Positions 25,975 to 34,713 are shown, counted from the stretch's first letter. The stretch is DNA of 64,000 bases from Anaerolineaceae bacterium (GCA_020634115.1 JACKCH010000013.1:243004-307003), one strand, 5' to 3'. Notes: a model not told the origin generated them from the sequence alone. A program made the numbers and translations.

Positions 25975-27519
25975 TCAGACCGCCCCGGCAATCGCGCCGC
26001 GCCGCACGAGGTCAAACATTTGCTCCATATAGCGATATAACACCGTGTCCTGCTCGATAAAGGGGACATGCTGCCGGATGAGGTCATAGACCGGTTGTGT
26101 CCCCTGGCCGAGCGAGGCATCCTGCCCGACCACCTCTCGCCGGAAATCTACGCCCTGCGCCGCTGCCATCAGTTCCAGCGCGATAATCCGTTCGGCGTTG
26201 TCGTTAATGCGCCGTGCCTTGAGCGCCGCCGTCACGCCCATACTGACGTGATCTTCCACATTGGCTGATGTAGGAATCGTGTCCACGCTGGCGGGGTGGG
26301 AAAGTACCTTGCTCTCCGTCGCCATCGCCGCCGCCGTGTACTGGATAATCATGAAGCCGCTGTTGAGGCCGCCGTTTTTCGTCAGGAAGGCGGGCAGCGT
26401 GCCAGTGTTGCTGGCCTCGTCAATCAGGCGCATGATGCGGCGTTCACTGATGTTACCGAGTTCACTCATCGCCAGCCCCAGGTAATCCAGCGCAATCGCC
26501 AGCGGTTCGCCATGAAAATTCCCGCCGGAAATCACATCAATTGCCCCGGTCTGGTCGTCAATGAAGATCAGCGGATTATCGGTGACGGCGTTGAGTTCAA
26601 TCTCGAACATCCAGCGGGCATAGGCGATAGCATCCCGCACCGCGCCATGTACCTGGGGGATGCAGCGCAGCGTGTAGGCGTCCTGCACATTCACCGGATC
26701 ATAGCCGCGTGTGAAGGCACTGCCTGCTAACAGACGGCGCAGGTCTTTTGCGCACTCGATCTGGCGCGGGAAGGGGCGCAGTGCATGGATTCGCTCGTCA
26801 AAGGCGAGGGTAGTGCCGTGTAACGCCTCTAATGAAAGGCATCCGGCACGGTCTGCCGATTCGTAGATATTCTCCGCCCGGTGCGTTTCCAGCACGCCCA
26901 GCGCACACATAATGGTCGTGCCGTTGGTGAGCGCCAGCCCTTCTTTGGCGGCAAGGGTGATCGTCCCCAGGCCTGCCCGCTCCATCGCCTCGGCCCCGGA
27001 GAGCCGTTCGCCCCGGTAAACGGCTTCGCCTTCGCCGATGATCGGCAGCGCCATGTGTGCAAGTGGCGCTAAGTCGCCACTTGCACCCAGCGACCCTTTT
27101 TCCGGGATGACCGGATGCACGCCGCTGTTGAGCATGTCAATCAGCAGTTGCAGCGTCCCCAGGCGGATACCGGAATGTCCCCGCGCCAGTGTATTCGCCC
27201 GGATGAGCATGATTGCCCGCACGGTGGGGGTATCGAACGGTGCGCCCACGCCGACAGCATGACTGACGAGGATGTTATGCTGTAATAGTTCGACCTGTTC
27301 CGGTGGGATCAGGCGGTCTTTGAACGCGCCGAACCCGGTGGTGATGCCATAGGCGATCACGCCTTGCTCTAACAGGGTCTGCACGGCATCGGCGGCGCGG
27401 GTCACGCTGCGCTGTGCCGTTTCGCTGAGGGCGACTTTCGGGCTGCCCGGTTCGCCATAGGCGACAGCGATGACCTGTTCAATACTTAAATGCTCACCAT
27501 CAATGATGATTGTGTCCAT
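25975..27519 (-). CDS. hutH: Histidine ammonia-lyase
   Basis: A 514-aa cytoplasmic enzyme turning histidine into urocanate and ammonia, the first step of histidine use. The MIO prosthetic group forms from Ala-Ser-Gly in PEKGSLGASGDLAPLAH (residues about 146-148). The catalytic Tyr region YGITTGFGAFKD is at 58, and ISGGNFHGEPLAIALDYLG, LSHPASVDTIPTSANVEDHV and the E-Q region near the end are all typical. Length is normal. No hutU, hutI or hutG adjoins, so the rest of the pathway must be elsewhere. Tyrosine or phenylalanine lyases are close relatives; the SH-x-V-G region (ILVSHAVGVG) fits histidine. Confidence 0.9.
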   Translation of the reverse strand: MDTIIIDGEHLSIEQVIAVAYGEPGSPKVALSETAQRSVTRAADAVQTLLEQGVIAYGITTGFGAFKDRLIPPEQVELLQHNILVSHAVGVGAPFDTPTVRAIMLIRANTLARGHSGIRLGTLQLLIDMLNSGVHPVIPEKGSLGASGDLAPLAHMALPIIGEGEAVYRGERLSGAEAMERAGLGTITLAAKEGLALTNGTTIMCALGVLETHRAENIYESADRAGCLSLEALHGTTLAFDERIHALRPFPRQIECAKDLRRLLAGSAFTRGYDPVNVQDAYTLRCIPQVHGAVRDAIAYARWMFEIELNAVTDNPLIFIDDQTGAIDVISGGNFHGEPLAIALDYLGLAMSELGNISERRIMRLIDEASNTGTLPAFLTKNGGLNSGFMIIQYTAAAMATESKVLSHPASVDTIPTSANVEDHVSMGVTAALKARRINDNAERIIALELMAAAQGVDFRREVVGQDASLGQGTQPVYDLIRQHVPFIEQDTVLYRYMEQMFDLVRRGAIAGAV

Positions 27520-27586
27520 AGGATTCCTCAGTTTCAGTAGCGACCTTCAGCATAACGCGCTTGTCGGGGTTGGTCAAAGGCCGGGA

Positions 27587-27614
27587 TCAAAACCGCCCCG
27601 GAGAACCGAGGCGG
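27587..27614 (-). terminator. Intrinsic terminator of the GlsB-like gene
   Basis: On the minus strand CCGCCTCGG (27614-27606) pairs with CCGGGGCGG (27601-27593), 9 bp with one G-U pair, around TTCT, followed by TTTTGAT. Confidence 0.65.
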
Positions 27615-27642
27615 TGTGAGAAACATGAACAAGTGGATACCG

Positions 27643-27939
27643 TTAGCGTCGAATCGCCCGCCCGATGAAAATCAGGATCATCGCGCCAACTGTCGCGATC
27701 ACCAGATTCGCCAATACCAGACCGAGTCCGCCATTTGGTTTGTACAGGTCGAACAAACTCGCCACAAAGCCGCCGACCAGCGCCCCCAACAGGCCCAGAA
27801 TGATGTCGTTAATTAATGGGCGGTTCTTCGCCCCCATGAACCGCCGGGCAAGCGCCCCCGCAATCGCGCCGACAATCAACCACCCGATACAGATAAAGGG
27901 TGCGCTGATAATGCCACTAATGATTCCCCCAATATCCAT
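27643..27939 (-). CDS. GlsB/YeaQ/YmgE family membrane protein
   Basis: A 98-aa membrane protein with three hydrophobic segments. WLIVGAIAGALARRFMGAKN and DIILGLLGALVGGFVASLFD carry the glycine-zipper pattern of the transglycosylase-associated (GlsB/YeaQ/YmgE) family, whose members rise under general stress but have no known activity. I choose the ATG at 27939 because AAAGGG is 8 nt upstream; a TTG two codons earlier is possible. It has its own terminator and stands apart from hutH. Confidence 0.8.
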   Translation of the reverse strand: MDIGGIISGIISAPFICIGWLIVGAIAGALARRFMGAKNRPLINDIILGLLGALVGGFVASLFDLYKPNGGLGLVLANLVIATVGAMILIFIGRAIRR

Positions 27940-28040
27940 GTTCAATGCCCTTTCAACCTATTTTCCCCACGGTTGTGTTGGAAATCCAGCACAGGCTAAT
28001 CGTACATCAGTTCTGATGGCTGTGCTACTCTTTACGCCCG

Positions 28041-28745
28041 TTACCAGGGATGCGGCTCACCGTTCCACTTGAAGAACAGGCCATTATCCGCTTCGGTCAG
28101 GCCGCTGATGAGGCTGATAATTCCGCTGGCCGATTCTTCCGGTGTGAGTGAGGCACTTGGGCCGCCCATGTCGGTTTGCACCCAACCGGGATGCAGCATG
28201 ATTGTAATGATTCCGGCGGGGTGGAGGTCAGCGGAGAGGCAGCGTGTGACCATGTTCAGAGCGGCTTTGCTGGCGGCGTAGGCATACGACCCGCCCGACT
28301 TTTTCCACGTCATCGAACCCACCTGAGTCGAGACATTAGCGAGGCGCGGATTGCTGCCCTTCGCCAGCAGCCCTTGAAACGCTCTGGCAATCAACAGCGG
28401 GGCGACGGCGTTCACGGTAAACACGGTCTGCATAGTTTCCGCTGTAATCGCGTCTAATGTCTGGATGCCCGGTGGGTTCATCCCAGCATTGTTGATAACG
28501 ATGTCGAGTGCGTCCACCTGTTCCGCAACAGCCTGAACCGCTTCGGTGATAGCGGCCTCGTTGGTGACTGCCAGCGGCAGGATGGTCAGACGTTCCGGGT
28601 TAGTGGCGGCCAGCGCCTGCAATTCGGCGGCAGTTTCCGGTTGGCGGGCAGTGGCGAAAATTCGCGTGTCGTCGCGCCGAAGATACTGCCGTACCAGTTC
28701 CAGACCGATGCCCCGGTTCGCGCCGGTAATGAAAATGCGTTCCAT
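28041..28745 (-). CDS. Short-chain dehydrogenase/reductase (paralogue 1)
   Basis: A 234-aa classical SDR, about normal length. The cofactor loop is FITGANRGIGLELVRQYL (TGxxxGIG), the NNAG motif is VINNAGMNPPG and the catalytic Tyr-Lys pair is in SYAYAASKAALNMV. It favours NADP(H) or NAD(H) and acts on an unknown alcohol or ketone; C-factor-like SDRs are the closest pattern. A second SDR starts 726 bp upstream with an almost identical N-terminus (MERIFITG-NRGIGLE) and the same end (GEPHPW against GGSHPW), so the two are tandem duplicates. The ribosome site is AAGGAG. Confidence 0.85.
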   Translation of the reverse strand: MERIFITGANRGIGLELVRQYLRRDDTRIFATARQPETAAELQALAATNPERLTILPLAVTNEAAITEAVQAVAEQVDALDIVINNAGMNPPGIQTLDAITAETMQTVFTVNAVAPLLIARAFQGLLAKGSNPRLANVSTQVGSMTWKKSGGSYAYAASKAALNMVTRCLSADLHPAGIITIMLHPGWVQTDMGGPSASLTPEESASGIISLISGLTEADNGLFFKWNGEPHPW

Positions 28746-28763
28746 GTGTGTCTCCTTGTTGGA

Positions 28764-29471
28764 TTACCAGGGGTGTGAACCACCGTCCCACCGCAGAAAC
28801 GCGCCGCTGTCGGCGGGCGTGAGTCCATCAATCACACTGCGGATACCCCGTGCCGATTCCTGAGGTGTCAGGTCGGCGTCCGGGCTGCCCATATCAGTCT
28901 GTACCCAGCCGGGGTCGAGCGCAATCACGGTGATTGTATCTCGTCGCAAATCTGCTGCCAGTCCGCGCGTGACCATATTCAGTGCCGCCTTGCTGGTGCA
29001 GTAAGCGTAATCCGCGCCATACGTTCGGGCTGCCAGCGACCCCATCTCGGATGAAATGTTGGCGATTCGCGGGTTGTTCCCCTGGCGCAGCAGACCCAAC
29101 AGCGCCTTGACGATCATTAGCGGCGCGGCGGTGTTGACGCGCAGCACATCGAGCATCGTCTCAACGGTGATTCCGTCCAGCGTCTGCGTTTTCTCTGGTG
29201 GGTTGATGGCGGCGTTGTTGATGAGGATATCCAGCCCGTCTACCTGCTCGGCAACCAGTCGGGCGGCTTCCCGAATCGCAGTCTCGTCAGTGACTTCCAG
29301 CGGAATCACCGTCAGGCGCTCCGGGTACGTGGCGGCCAGTGCCTGCAATTCGGTGGCGACCTCGGGTTGGCGGGCGGTGGCGAAAATCCGCGTGTCGTCG
29401 AGTTGAAGATATTGCCGTGTGACTTCCAGGCCGATGCCCCGGTTCGTGCCAGTAATGAAAATGCGTTCCAT
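28764..29471 (-). CDS. Short-chain dehydrogenase/reductase (paralogue 2)
   Basis: A 235-aa SDR, the tandem paralogue of the gene at 28041-28745. The ATG at 29471 is chosen over the longer frame because AGGAG lies 7 nt upstream and because it matches the start of its paralogue. Motifs are FITGTNRGIGLEVTRQYL, LINNAAINPPEKT (NNAA in place of NNAG) and ADYAYCTSKAALNMV (YxxxK). There is an 18-bp gap to paralogue 1, so they are one operon. The substrate is unknown. Confidence 0.85.
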   Translation of the reverse strand: MERIFITGTNRGIGLEVTRQYLQLDDTRIFATARQPEVATELQALAATYPERLTVIPLEVTDETAIREAARLVAEQVDGLDILINNAAINPPEKTQTLDGITVETMLDVLRVNTAAPLMIVKALLGLLRQGNNPRIANISSEMGSLAARTYGADYAYCTSKAALNMVTRGLAADLRRDTITVIALDPGWVQTDMGSPDADLTPQESARGIRSVIDGLTPADSGAFLRWDGGSHPW

Positions 29472-29667
29472 ACCTATCTCCTGATCTATCTGTTCGCTGG
29501 TTAACATCATTGCCGTTCGGGTAAAGCGCCGTCCTTCAGCGGAGCGGCTACCACTTCTCCCCGATCTGTATCGTATAGAGCGTATAATGGGGTATAGTCA
29601 GATGACTGTGAAATGCCCTGCCAGGGCTTCATCCCGGTAAGATTAGCAAATAGGGGAGTTTGGAACA

Positions 29668-30519
29668 ATGTTTGAAAGAATTTCACGAAGTTGGGAGCTG
29701 GTGAAAGCCAGTTTTAGCGTGCTGCGTTCGGATAAAGAACTGCTGCTTTATCCAATCGTATCGTTCATTGGTGTGATCCTGGTCACGATCAGCTTTGCGA
29801 TTCCGATGCTCGCCGCCGGGCTTTTCGATGGTCTGACCCGGGGCGATAGCAATATGGGTATCGCCAGTGCCGTTGTGGGTTTTCTGTTCTACCTGGTGAT
29901 GTACACCATCATCATCTTCTCGAATACGGCGCTGGTCGGCGCAGCCATGATCCGGTTGGACGGTGGCGACCCCACGCTGGCCGATGGTTTCCGCATCGCC
30001 CGTGAGCGTTTCAGCACCATCCTCGGCTATGCGCTGGTTTCGGCTACGGTCGGCATGATCCTGCGGGCGATTTCAGAGCGCGGCGTGCTGGGGCAGATTG
30101 TCTCCTCGATACTGGGCTTCGTATGGAACGTCGTCACGTTCCTGGCCGTGCCGGTGCTGGTGGTCGAGAACATTGGCCCGATAGACGCCGTGAAACGCAG
30201 CGGGGAACTCCTCAAAAAGACCTGGGGTGAACAACTCGTCGCCAATTTCGGTATGGGCGCGGTGTTTGGGCTGTTGAGCTTCGCGGTGATGATTCCCGGA
30301 ATCATTCTGGTTGTGGCCGCAGTCGGGGCGCAGTCGGTGGCGCTGGTGGTGCTGGCGATTGCCGTCCTGGTCATTCTCCTGATCGGCCTGGGGCTGGTGA
30401 GTTCGGCGCTGACCGGCATTTTCCAGGCGGCGCTGTATCGTTACGCTACTCAGGGCAGCAGCGGCGGCTTCTTCGATGACACCGTGCTGCAAGGTGCATT
30501 CAAGCCGAAACGAGGCTGA
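29668..30519 (+). CDS. DUF6159-type membrane protein
   Basis: A 283-aa polytopic membrane protein. The start MFERISRSWELVKASFSVLR and the segment KELLLYPIVSFIGVILVTIS are characteristic of the DUF6159 family as I recall it. About six hydrophobic segments follow, and GPIDAVKRSGELLKKTWGEQ is an amphipathic stretch between segments, like that of other bacterial membrane proteins of the YciC/glycerophosphodiesterase-membrane type. The function is unknown. It is divergent from the SDR pair and converges with the DinB-like gene over a palindromic repeat. Confidence 0.75.
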   Translation: MFERISRSWELVKASFSVLRSDKELLLYPIVSFIGVILVTISFAIPMLAAGLFDGLTRGDSNMGIASAVVGFLFYLVMYTIIIFSNTALVGAAMIRLDGGDPTLADGFRIARERFSTILGYALVSATVGMILRAISERGVLGQIVSSILGFVWNVVTFLAVPVLVVENIGPIDAVKRSGELLKKTWGEQLVANFGMGAVFGLLSFAVMIPGIILVVAAVGAQSVALVVLAIAVLVILLIGLGLVSSALTGIFQAALYRYATQGSSGGFFDDTVLQGAFKPKRG

Positions 30520-30549
30520 TGGCTGTTCAGGGGAAAACGAAGAAAAATC

Positions 30550-30575
30550 GGGCGACCACGCCGGGTCGCCCCTAC
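30550..30575. repeat. Palindromic intergenic repeat (GGGCGACC family)
   Basis: GGGCGACC (30550-30557) and GGTCGCCC (30564-30571) are followed by CTAC, between the convergent DUF6159 and DinB-like genes. Its CGCCCCTAC edge matches the other palindromes. Confidence 0.65.
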
Positions 30576-30602
30576 AGAATTACCCTAAAACCAGGACGGT
30601 AG

Positions 30603-31079
30603 CTACCCCACCCAATCTTTCCACTGTTCGGAAAGCGGTTTGCCCAGCGCCAACAGGTAGACAGTGGCCTTCCCGTAGAAGATCAGCAGCGCCTCGCGGA
30701 AAATGTGAATCTGTGTGATAAGTGGCACATGGAAATCCCCGCCCCGGTCAATCATTTTTTGCTGGATGTCTTCATCCGAAAGCGCGGCCAGTGTGTTCTT
30801 GAAGTCGTCGTCCAGGCGAGCATACCACGCCTTGAGTTTGTCCACGCTGGTTTCCAGTGCTGGATCATTCACACGGTACGAAAAATCCATCTTGAAGTCC
30901 TGGAAGGACTGAATATAGGCCTGCTGCACCTCCCCGATTTCCCGGCACAGCACCCCTAACGTTGGATTCGCTGGTAATTGATAGCGCAGGTCTTCATTCG
31001 TGAGAGTCTCGATCATCTGATCCCGCAGTGCCGTTGTCATCTGCAAAATGCCGTAGGTATTTTTCATTATCTGGTTCAT
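30603..31079 (-). CDS. DinB-superfamily-like protein
   Basis: A 158-aa four-helix-bundle protein. The first helix (ILQMTTALRDQMIETLTNED) and the segment PTLGVLCREIGEVQQAYIQS correspond to the DinB pattern, but the first metal His of the family is replaced (CREIGEVQ). The later His is kept in VPLITQIHIFREALLIFYGK. Metal binding may therefore be lost or altered. DinB-like proteins include thiol S-transferases and many of unknown role. There is no operon partner. Confidence 0.65.
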   Translation of the reverse strand: MNQIMKNTYGILQMTTALRDQMIETLTNEDLRYQLPANPTLGVLCREIGEVQQAYIQSFQDFKMDFSYRVNDPALETSVDKLKAWYARLDDDFKNTLAALSDEDIQQKMIDRGGDFHVPLITQIHIFREALLIFYGKATVYLLALGKPLSEQWKDWVG

Positions 31080-31286
31080 GCTAGCTCTTTTCTTAAATCC
31101 TACACAAACTCATTATAGAACAGATGGTCTGTATTTGCAATATAGCTGATGATATTCGACGGGGCGACAACAGCGCCATGCGCACACCGATTTTTGCGGG
31201 GTTTACAAACCTTGAATCAGGTGTATGATAGGAACAGTCTAGGGATATGCCCTGGCTTTATATGTCGTGAGTTAACGAAAGAAGAC

Positions 31287-31358
31287 ATGAACGAGAGTAG
31301 TAGTAATCTTCTGGAGCAGCCGCCCTTATCCAGCGGCAGTAGCGCTCCGCAGCGTTAA
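31287..31358 (+). CDS. Possible 23-aa upstream leader peptide
   Basis: The frame ATG...TAA at 31287-31358 codes MNESSSNLLEQPPLSSGSSAPQR. It has AGAAG in front and lies about 200 bp before the DUF1003 gene, immediately before the structured RNA at 31381-31441. Serine- and proline-rich content would make ribosomes pause. I propose a regulatory leader peptide; it could also be chance. Confidence 0.35.
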   Translation: MNESSSNLLEQPPLSSGSSAPQR

Positions 31359-31380
31359 CCTCCTGGCCTCCGCTTCACGC

Positions 31381-31441
31381 GCTGCCAGCGGATAACGCGC
31401 CCGCGTTACTGCTGATCCCGCTAATGGGATGCCCTGGCAGC
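31381..31441 (+). ncRNA. Candidate structured leader RNA (three-way junction) upstream of DUF1003 gene
   Basis: Three helices can be drawn by hand: P1 GCTGCCAG/CTGGCAGC (31381-31388 with 31434-31441), P2 TAACGC/GCGTTA (31393-31398 with 31403-31408) and P3 ATCCC/GGGAT (31415-31419 with 31426-31430). CTGCC of P1 could also pair with GGCAG at 31335-31339 inside the leader ORF, which would make a switch. Two more hairpins follow before the gene (CTAACCGTTAG near 31468; CGCAAAG/CTTTGCG at 31504-31520). I do not recognise a known riboswitch class. Confidence 0.5.
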
Positions 31442-31559
31442 AAGAGCCTGTTCCACTAACTGCATAGCTAACCGTTAGACCTGTTATTGGCTGTGTCTGC
31501 CCGCGCAAAGAGTCTTTGCGTGGAAAGGTGCGTCTCTGAGTGCATAGTGGAGGTATACC

Positions 31560-32174
31560 ATGTACAATGACCTGCTGTTAAACCGGATTGTTGGCACGCC
31601 CGCCGATGCGGTGGACGCTCGTATTGAAGAACTCATTGATGAAATTGAAGAACTCCGCAACCTGGTCGGGCCGGAAGCGCAGCGCCTGATCCGTGATCTG
31701 CGTCCGCACCTGGTGACGGATGATGTGTACGAGGAAATTGACGAGAAAGCGTCGCTGGGGGATCGCCTGGCGGATAAAATGGCGACGATAGCCGGTAGCT
31801 GGCGCTTCATCATCTTCTTCTCGGTGCTTATGTTCGGCTGGATTTTTGCCAATGCCTACCTGGGCGACCAGGCCTTTGACCCCTTCCCGTTTATTCTGCT
31901 CAACCTCACGCTGAGCACCTTAGCCGCCCTGCAAGCGCCGGTTATTCTGATGTCGCAGAACCGGCAGGGCGCTAAAGACCGGGCGGTTGCGCAGAATGAT
32001 TACCAGGTCAACCTGAAGAACGAAGTCGAAATCGCTGACCTACACCGCAAGATTGATATGCTAACCGACAGCCTGACGCTGCAAACCCGGCTGGTGAACG
32101 CCTTGGTGGAAGCCCGCCGCAAGGAACTGAGCGCGACTGTCCGGGTGATGGAGACGCAGCGCAAAGCCGAATGA
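31560..32174 (+). CDS. DUF1003 membrane protein
   Basis: A 204-aa protein. The N-terminal 75 residues are helical and acidic (DARIEELIDEIEELRNLVGP). Then comes the DUF1003 core: LADKMATIAGSWRFIIFFSV, FGWIFANAYL, DPFPFILLNLTLSTLAALQAPVI (two membrane segments) and MSQNRQGAKDRAVAQNDYQV, the family's best-kept stretch. A coiled-coil-like tail (EIADLHRKIDMLTDSLTLQT) ends it. The function is unknown. It has GGAGG before the ATG, a long structured leader and its own terminator. Confidence 0.9.
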   Translation: MYNDLLLNRIVGTPADAVDARIEELIDEIEELRNLVGPEAQRLIRDLRPHLVTDDVYEEIDEKASLGDRLADKMATIAGSWRFIIFFSVLMFGWIFANAYLGDQAFDPFPFILLNLTLSTLAALQAPVILMSQNRQGAKDRAVAQNDYQVNLKNEVEIADLHRKIDMLTDSLTLQTRLVNALVEARRKELSATVRVMETQRKAE

Positions 32175-32200
32175 CCCCTTTACCCAACCCTTCCCCTACG

Positions 32201-32245
32201 CAGGCGCAGTGATCGGCCACCCGGTTCTGCGCCTGTTCTTTTCTT
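32201..32245 (+). terminator. Intrinsic terminator of the DUF1003 gene
   Basis: CAGGCGCAG (32201-32209) pairs with CTGCGCCTG (32227-32235) around a 17-nt loop, followed by TTCTTTTCTT. Confidence 0.7.
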
Positions 32246-32292
32246 GTGCTATGATTCTGCTAACGACCGTTTAGCACCTTCCAGGGGGTATT

Positions 32293-33537
32293 ATGACAAC
32301 GACACCGGGAATTGATGTCTCACACCATCAAGGCAAAATTGATTGGCAGAAAGTCGCTGATGCGGGCTATCGTTTTGCGATTATTCGGGCGAGCTACGGC
32401 GCGAAAACGGTAGACAGTCGTTTTGTGGAAAACTGGGATGGCGCGAAAGCCGCCGGACTGTTGGTTTCGTCGTATCACTTCATGCTCCCGGCGTTGTTGG
32501 GTGACCCGCCGAACCAACCCTCCAACGACTCACCGGAAACTGTCGCCCGCTTGCAGGCGGACCACTTTTTCGGCGTGCTGGATGGGCGCAAAGCGGATTT
32601 TCCGCTGTGCCTGGATGTTGAAATTGATGTCCTGAAATATACGGACGCCGCTGGGAAGTCCGCCACGCATCGTGTCCCACAGGATGTCATTACGAAAATC
32701 GTGCGGGAATTTTTACGCTTAATCAAAGAAAAAGACGGCAGGGATGCCATTCTCTACACCAGTCGCAGCAAATGGAATCGCTATGTGGAACGCTCATCAG
32801 AATGGGCGGGCTATGACCTGTGGGTAGCGAATTATGTAAACGATATAACTGCAACCACACCTGGTGTGCCGGATGACTGGACAACCTGGAAAATCTGGCA
32901 GCACAGCGAGGGTGGCAAGGTGTCGGGTATCCCTGCCAATACCACTGACCTGAATGTGTTCAATGGGTCAGCGGCGGAACTACAACAGTGGGCGGCTTCA
33001 GTTGGTAGCAGTGCCGGCACAGGCAGCACTGCTACCGGCGGCACAGGCACCAGTACGGGCGGCAGTGGTACCAGCAGTACCGGTGGTAGTACCGGCACAG
33101 GCGGTAGCACGACCCGTACCGGCCTGCAAGCCCAGGTCAGCGTCACCAGTCTCAATGTGCGGGGTGGGCCGGGCGTGCAGTTTAGTAAAGTGGACACGCT
33201 TAAACAGGGCAACGTGATTACTGCGCAGGCGGTAGGTGGCAGCAGTATCTGGGTGGAATTCGCGCCGGATCAGTGGGCAGCGGCTGTCCTCAACAACCGC
33301 CAGTATCTCACCATCAGCGCGGCGGCGGATGGTAGTTTACAGGCGAAAGTGGCAGTCCCTACGCTGAATGTTCGCAAAGGCCCTGGCACCGGCTTCGACA
33401 CCGCCGGGAAACTCAACCAGGATGATGTCGTCACGATTCACGATCTGGCTGGGGGAGATGTATGGTTGGAATATGAGACGGGGAAATGGGCGGCGCTGAT
33501 TTTTAACGGCCAGCGGTTCATGTCGGTTGTGGCGTGA
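32293..33537 (+). CDS. GH25 muramidase (lysozyme) with two SH3b domains
   Basis: A 414-aa peptidoglycan-cleaving enzyme. The GH25 domain (about 1-230) opens with TTPGIDVSHHQGKIDWQKVA, whose Asp is at the active site, and contains PLCLDVEIDV with the acidic catalytic pair and YDLWVANYV near the end. A low-complexity Gly-Ser-Thr linker of about 40 residues follows, then two SH3b domains (VSVTSLNVRGGPGVQFSKVD and VAVPTLNVRKGPGTGFDTAG) that would hold it on the wall. No signal peptide is visible at the ATG at 32293, which is unusual for a wall enzyme; export may be non-classical or the protein may act after lysis. Confidence 0.9.
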   Translation: MTTTPGIDVSHHQGKIDWQKVADAGYRFAIIRASYGAKTVDSRFVENWDGAKAAGLLVSSYHFMLPALLGDPPNQPSNDSPETVARLQADHFFGVLDGRKADFPLCLDVEIDVLKYTDAAGKSATHRVPQDVITKIVREFLRLIKEKDGRDAILYTSRSKWNRYVERSSEWAGYDLWVANYVNDITATTPGVPDDWTTWKIWQHSEGGKVSGIPANTTDLNVFNGSAAELQQWAASVGSSAGTGSTATGGTGTSTGGSGTSSTGGSTGTGGSTTRTGLQAQVSVTSLNVRGGPGVQFSKVDTLKQGNVITAQAVGGSSIWVEFAPDQWAAAVLNNRQYLTISAAADGSLQAKVAVPTLNVRKGPGTGFDTAGKLNQDDVVTIHDLAGGDVWLEYETGKWAALIFNGQRFMSVVA

Positions 33538-33552
33538 GGCGCATTCATCACC

Positions 33553-34371
33553 ATGATCGTCTCTCTTTTTCGTAAGTCTGGTTTGATTCTCGTGCTGCTG
33601 CTCCTGCTGGCGGGGTGCAACAGCCAGCGCGGGCAAGACCTTAACACCATCCCCACCCAGGCGGAATTTGACCCGCTGGCAACCGCGCAGTACCTCACCC
33701 AGAACGCCCCGCCGCCCGAATACCGGGGGGCGGTGGCTTTCCCCGAAGTGGATGCGAACCTGAACCGGCTTTCCGGTTGGCGTTACCTGGTTCAGTTGGA
33801 GTTCGCGGGTGTTTTCGCCGGGACAACCGAAGAAACCTTCGCTAACGCCACCGCCGAAGTCTGGTTCAATCAACTGGGTTCGGCGCGGCGCGTGCTGGTC
33901 GAGACAACCGGTGAACTCCTGGGACGGGAAGATAATGCTTTTGAAGCGGTGCGGTTGGGGCCGGATGCTTTCCTCGTGCGCGATGGAGTCTGCCTGGGGA
34001 CGGCGGGGGATGATGCCGCCACCGCCGCCGATTTACGAGCGGGTCTGCTGGTGGGCGGGGCGAATTCCGCCCAACCTACCGGGCTGCGGGCGACGATCAA
34101 CGGGCGGGATGCCTGGCAATACCGTTTCACCGCCGCTGACCTCAATTTACCCGCCATCAAACTGGTGGATGAAGGCTTCATGACGCTGGAGGGCGGGGAG
34201 ATGTGGGTGTCGCCAGAGGATAACGCCGTGATTAGGTTCTACGTGAATCTGAATGTCAGTAACGCGGTGATCTTTGACCGGCAGCTGCCAGTCACCGGGC
34301 AGGTACTCCTGCGCTATGACCTGTTCGATATTGGCGTTGTGCCGAATATCACCGTCCCATTCGGCTGCTGA
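33553..34371 (+). CDS. Lipoprotein of unknown function (LppX/LolA-like possible)
   Basis: A 272-aa lipoprotein. The signal MIVSLFRKSGLILVLLLLLA ends in the lipobox LLAGC. The mature part is strand-rich with repeated acidic turns; VDANLNRLSGWRYLVQLEFA and AWQYRFTAADLNLPAIKLVD recall the half-barrel of LppX/LolA-type lipid-binding proteins, but this is a fold guess. It begins 15 bp after the lysozyme stop and is followed 11 bp later by the ABM gene, so it sits in an operon of three. Confidence 0.75.
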   Translation: MIVSLFRKSGLILVLLLLLAGCNSQRGQDLNTIPTQAEFDPLATAQYLTQNAPPPEYRGAVAFPEVDANLNRLSGWRYLVQLEFAGVFAGTTEETFANATAEVWFNQLGSARRVLVETTGELLGREDNAFEAVRLGPDAFLVRDGVCLGTAGDDAATAADLRAGLLVGGANSAQPTGLRATINGRDAWQYRFTAADLNLPAIKLVDEGFMTLEGGEMWVSPEDNAVIRFYVNLNVSNAVIFDRQLPVTGQVLLRYDLFDIGVVPNITVPFGC

Positions 34372-34382
34372 GGGAAAACCGT

Positions 34383-34697
34383 ATGATTTTAGAAGCCGCA
34401 TTCTTATCGGTGATCCCCGGCCAGGAATCCGCATTTGAGGCCGCGTTCCGGCAGGCGTCGGCCATCATTCAGGCCTCACCGGGGTATGTGTCACACGAAC
34501 TGCAACGCTGTCTGGAAACACCGGGGAAGTATTTGCTGCTGGTGCGCTGGCAGACGCTCGCAGACCATACCATCGGTTTTCGCGGCTCCGCGCCTTACCA
34601 GGAGTGGAAACGACTGCTGCACCATTTTTACGACCCGTTCCCGGTGGTGGAGCATTTCGAGTCAGTGTACACCTTCCCGGATTCGGATGTGGGGTAG
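34383..34697 (+). CDS. Antibiotic biosynthesis monooxygenase (ABM) domain protein
   Basis: A 104-aa dimeric alpha-beta barrel protein. The start MILEAAFLSVIPGQESAFEA, then SPGYVSHELQRCLETPGKYL and LLVRWQTLADHTIGFRGSAP with a W-x-x-x-x-x-H pattern, are typical for ABM enzymes, which act on quinone-like or haem substrates or detoxify reactive aldehydes. It is the last gene of the lysozyme-lipoprotein group and converges with the phosphoesterase gene. The substrate is unknown. Confidence 0.85.
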   Translation: MILEAAFLSVIPGQESAFEAAFRQASAIIQASPGYVSHELQRCLETPGKYLLLVRWQTLADHTIGFRGSAPYQEWKRLLHHFYDPFPVVEHFESVYTFPDSDVG

Positions 34698-34713
34698 CTG
34701 GGCAGGATTGACA

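Noticed and set aside
33000..33120. Possible tandem DNA repeat or CRISPR-like array in the lysozyme gene
   Set aside because: It is the coding sequence of the Gly-Ser-Thr linker; units are irregular and in frame, with no spacer structure.
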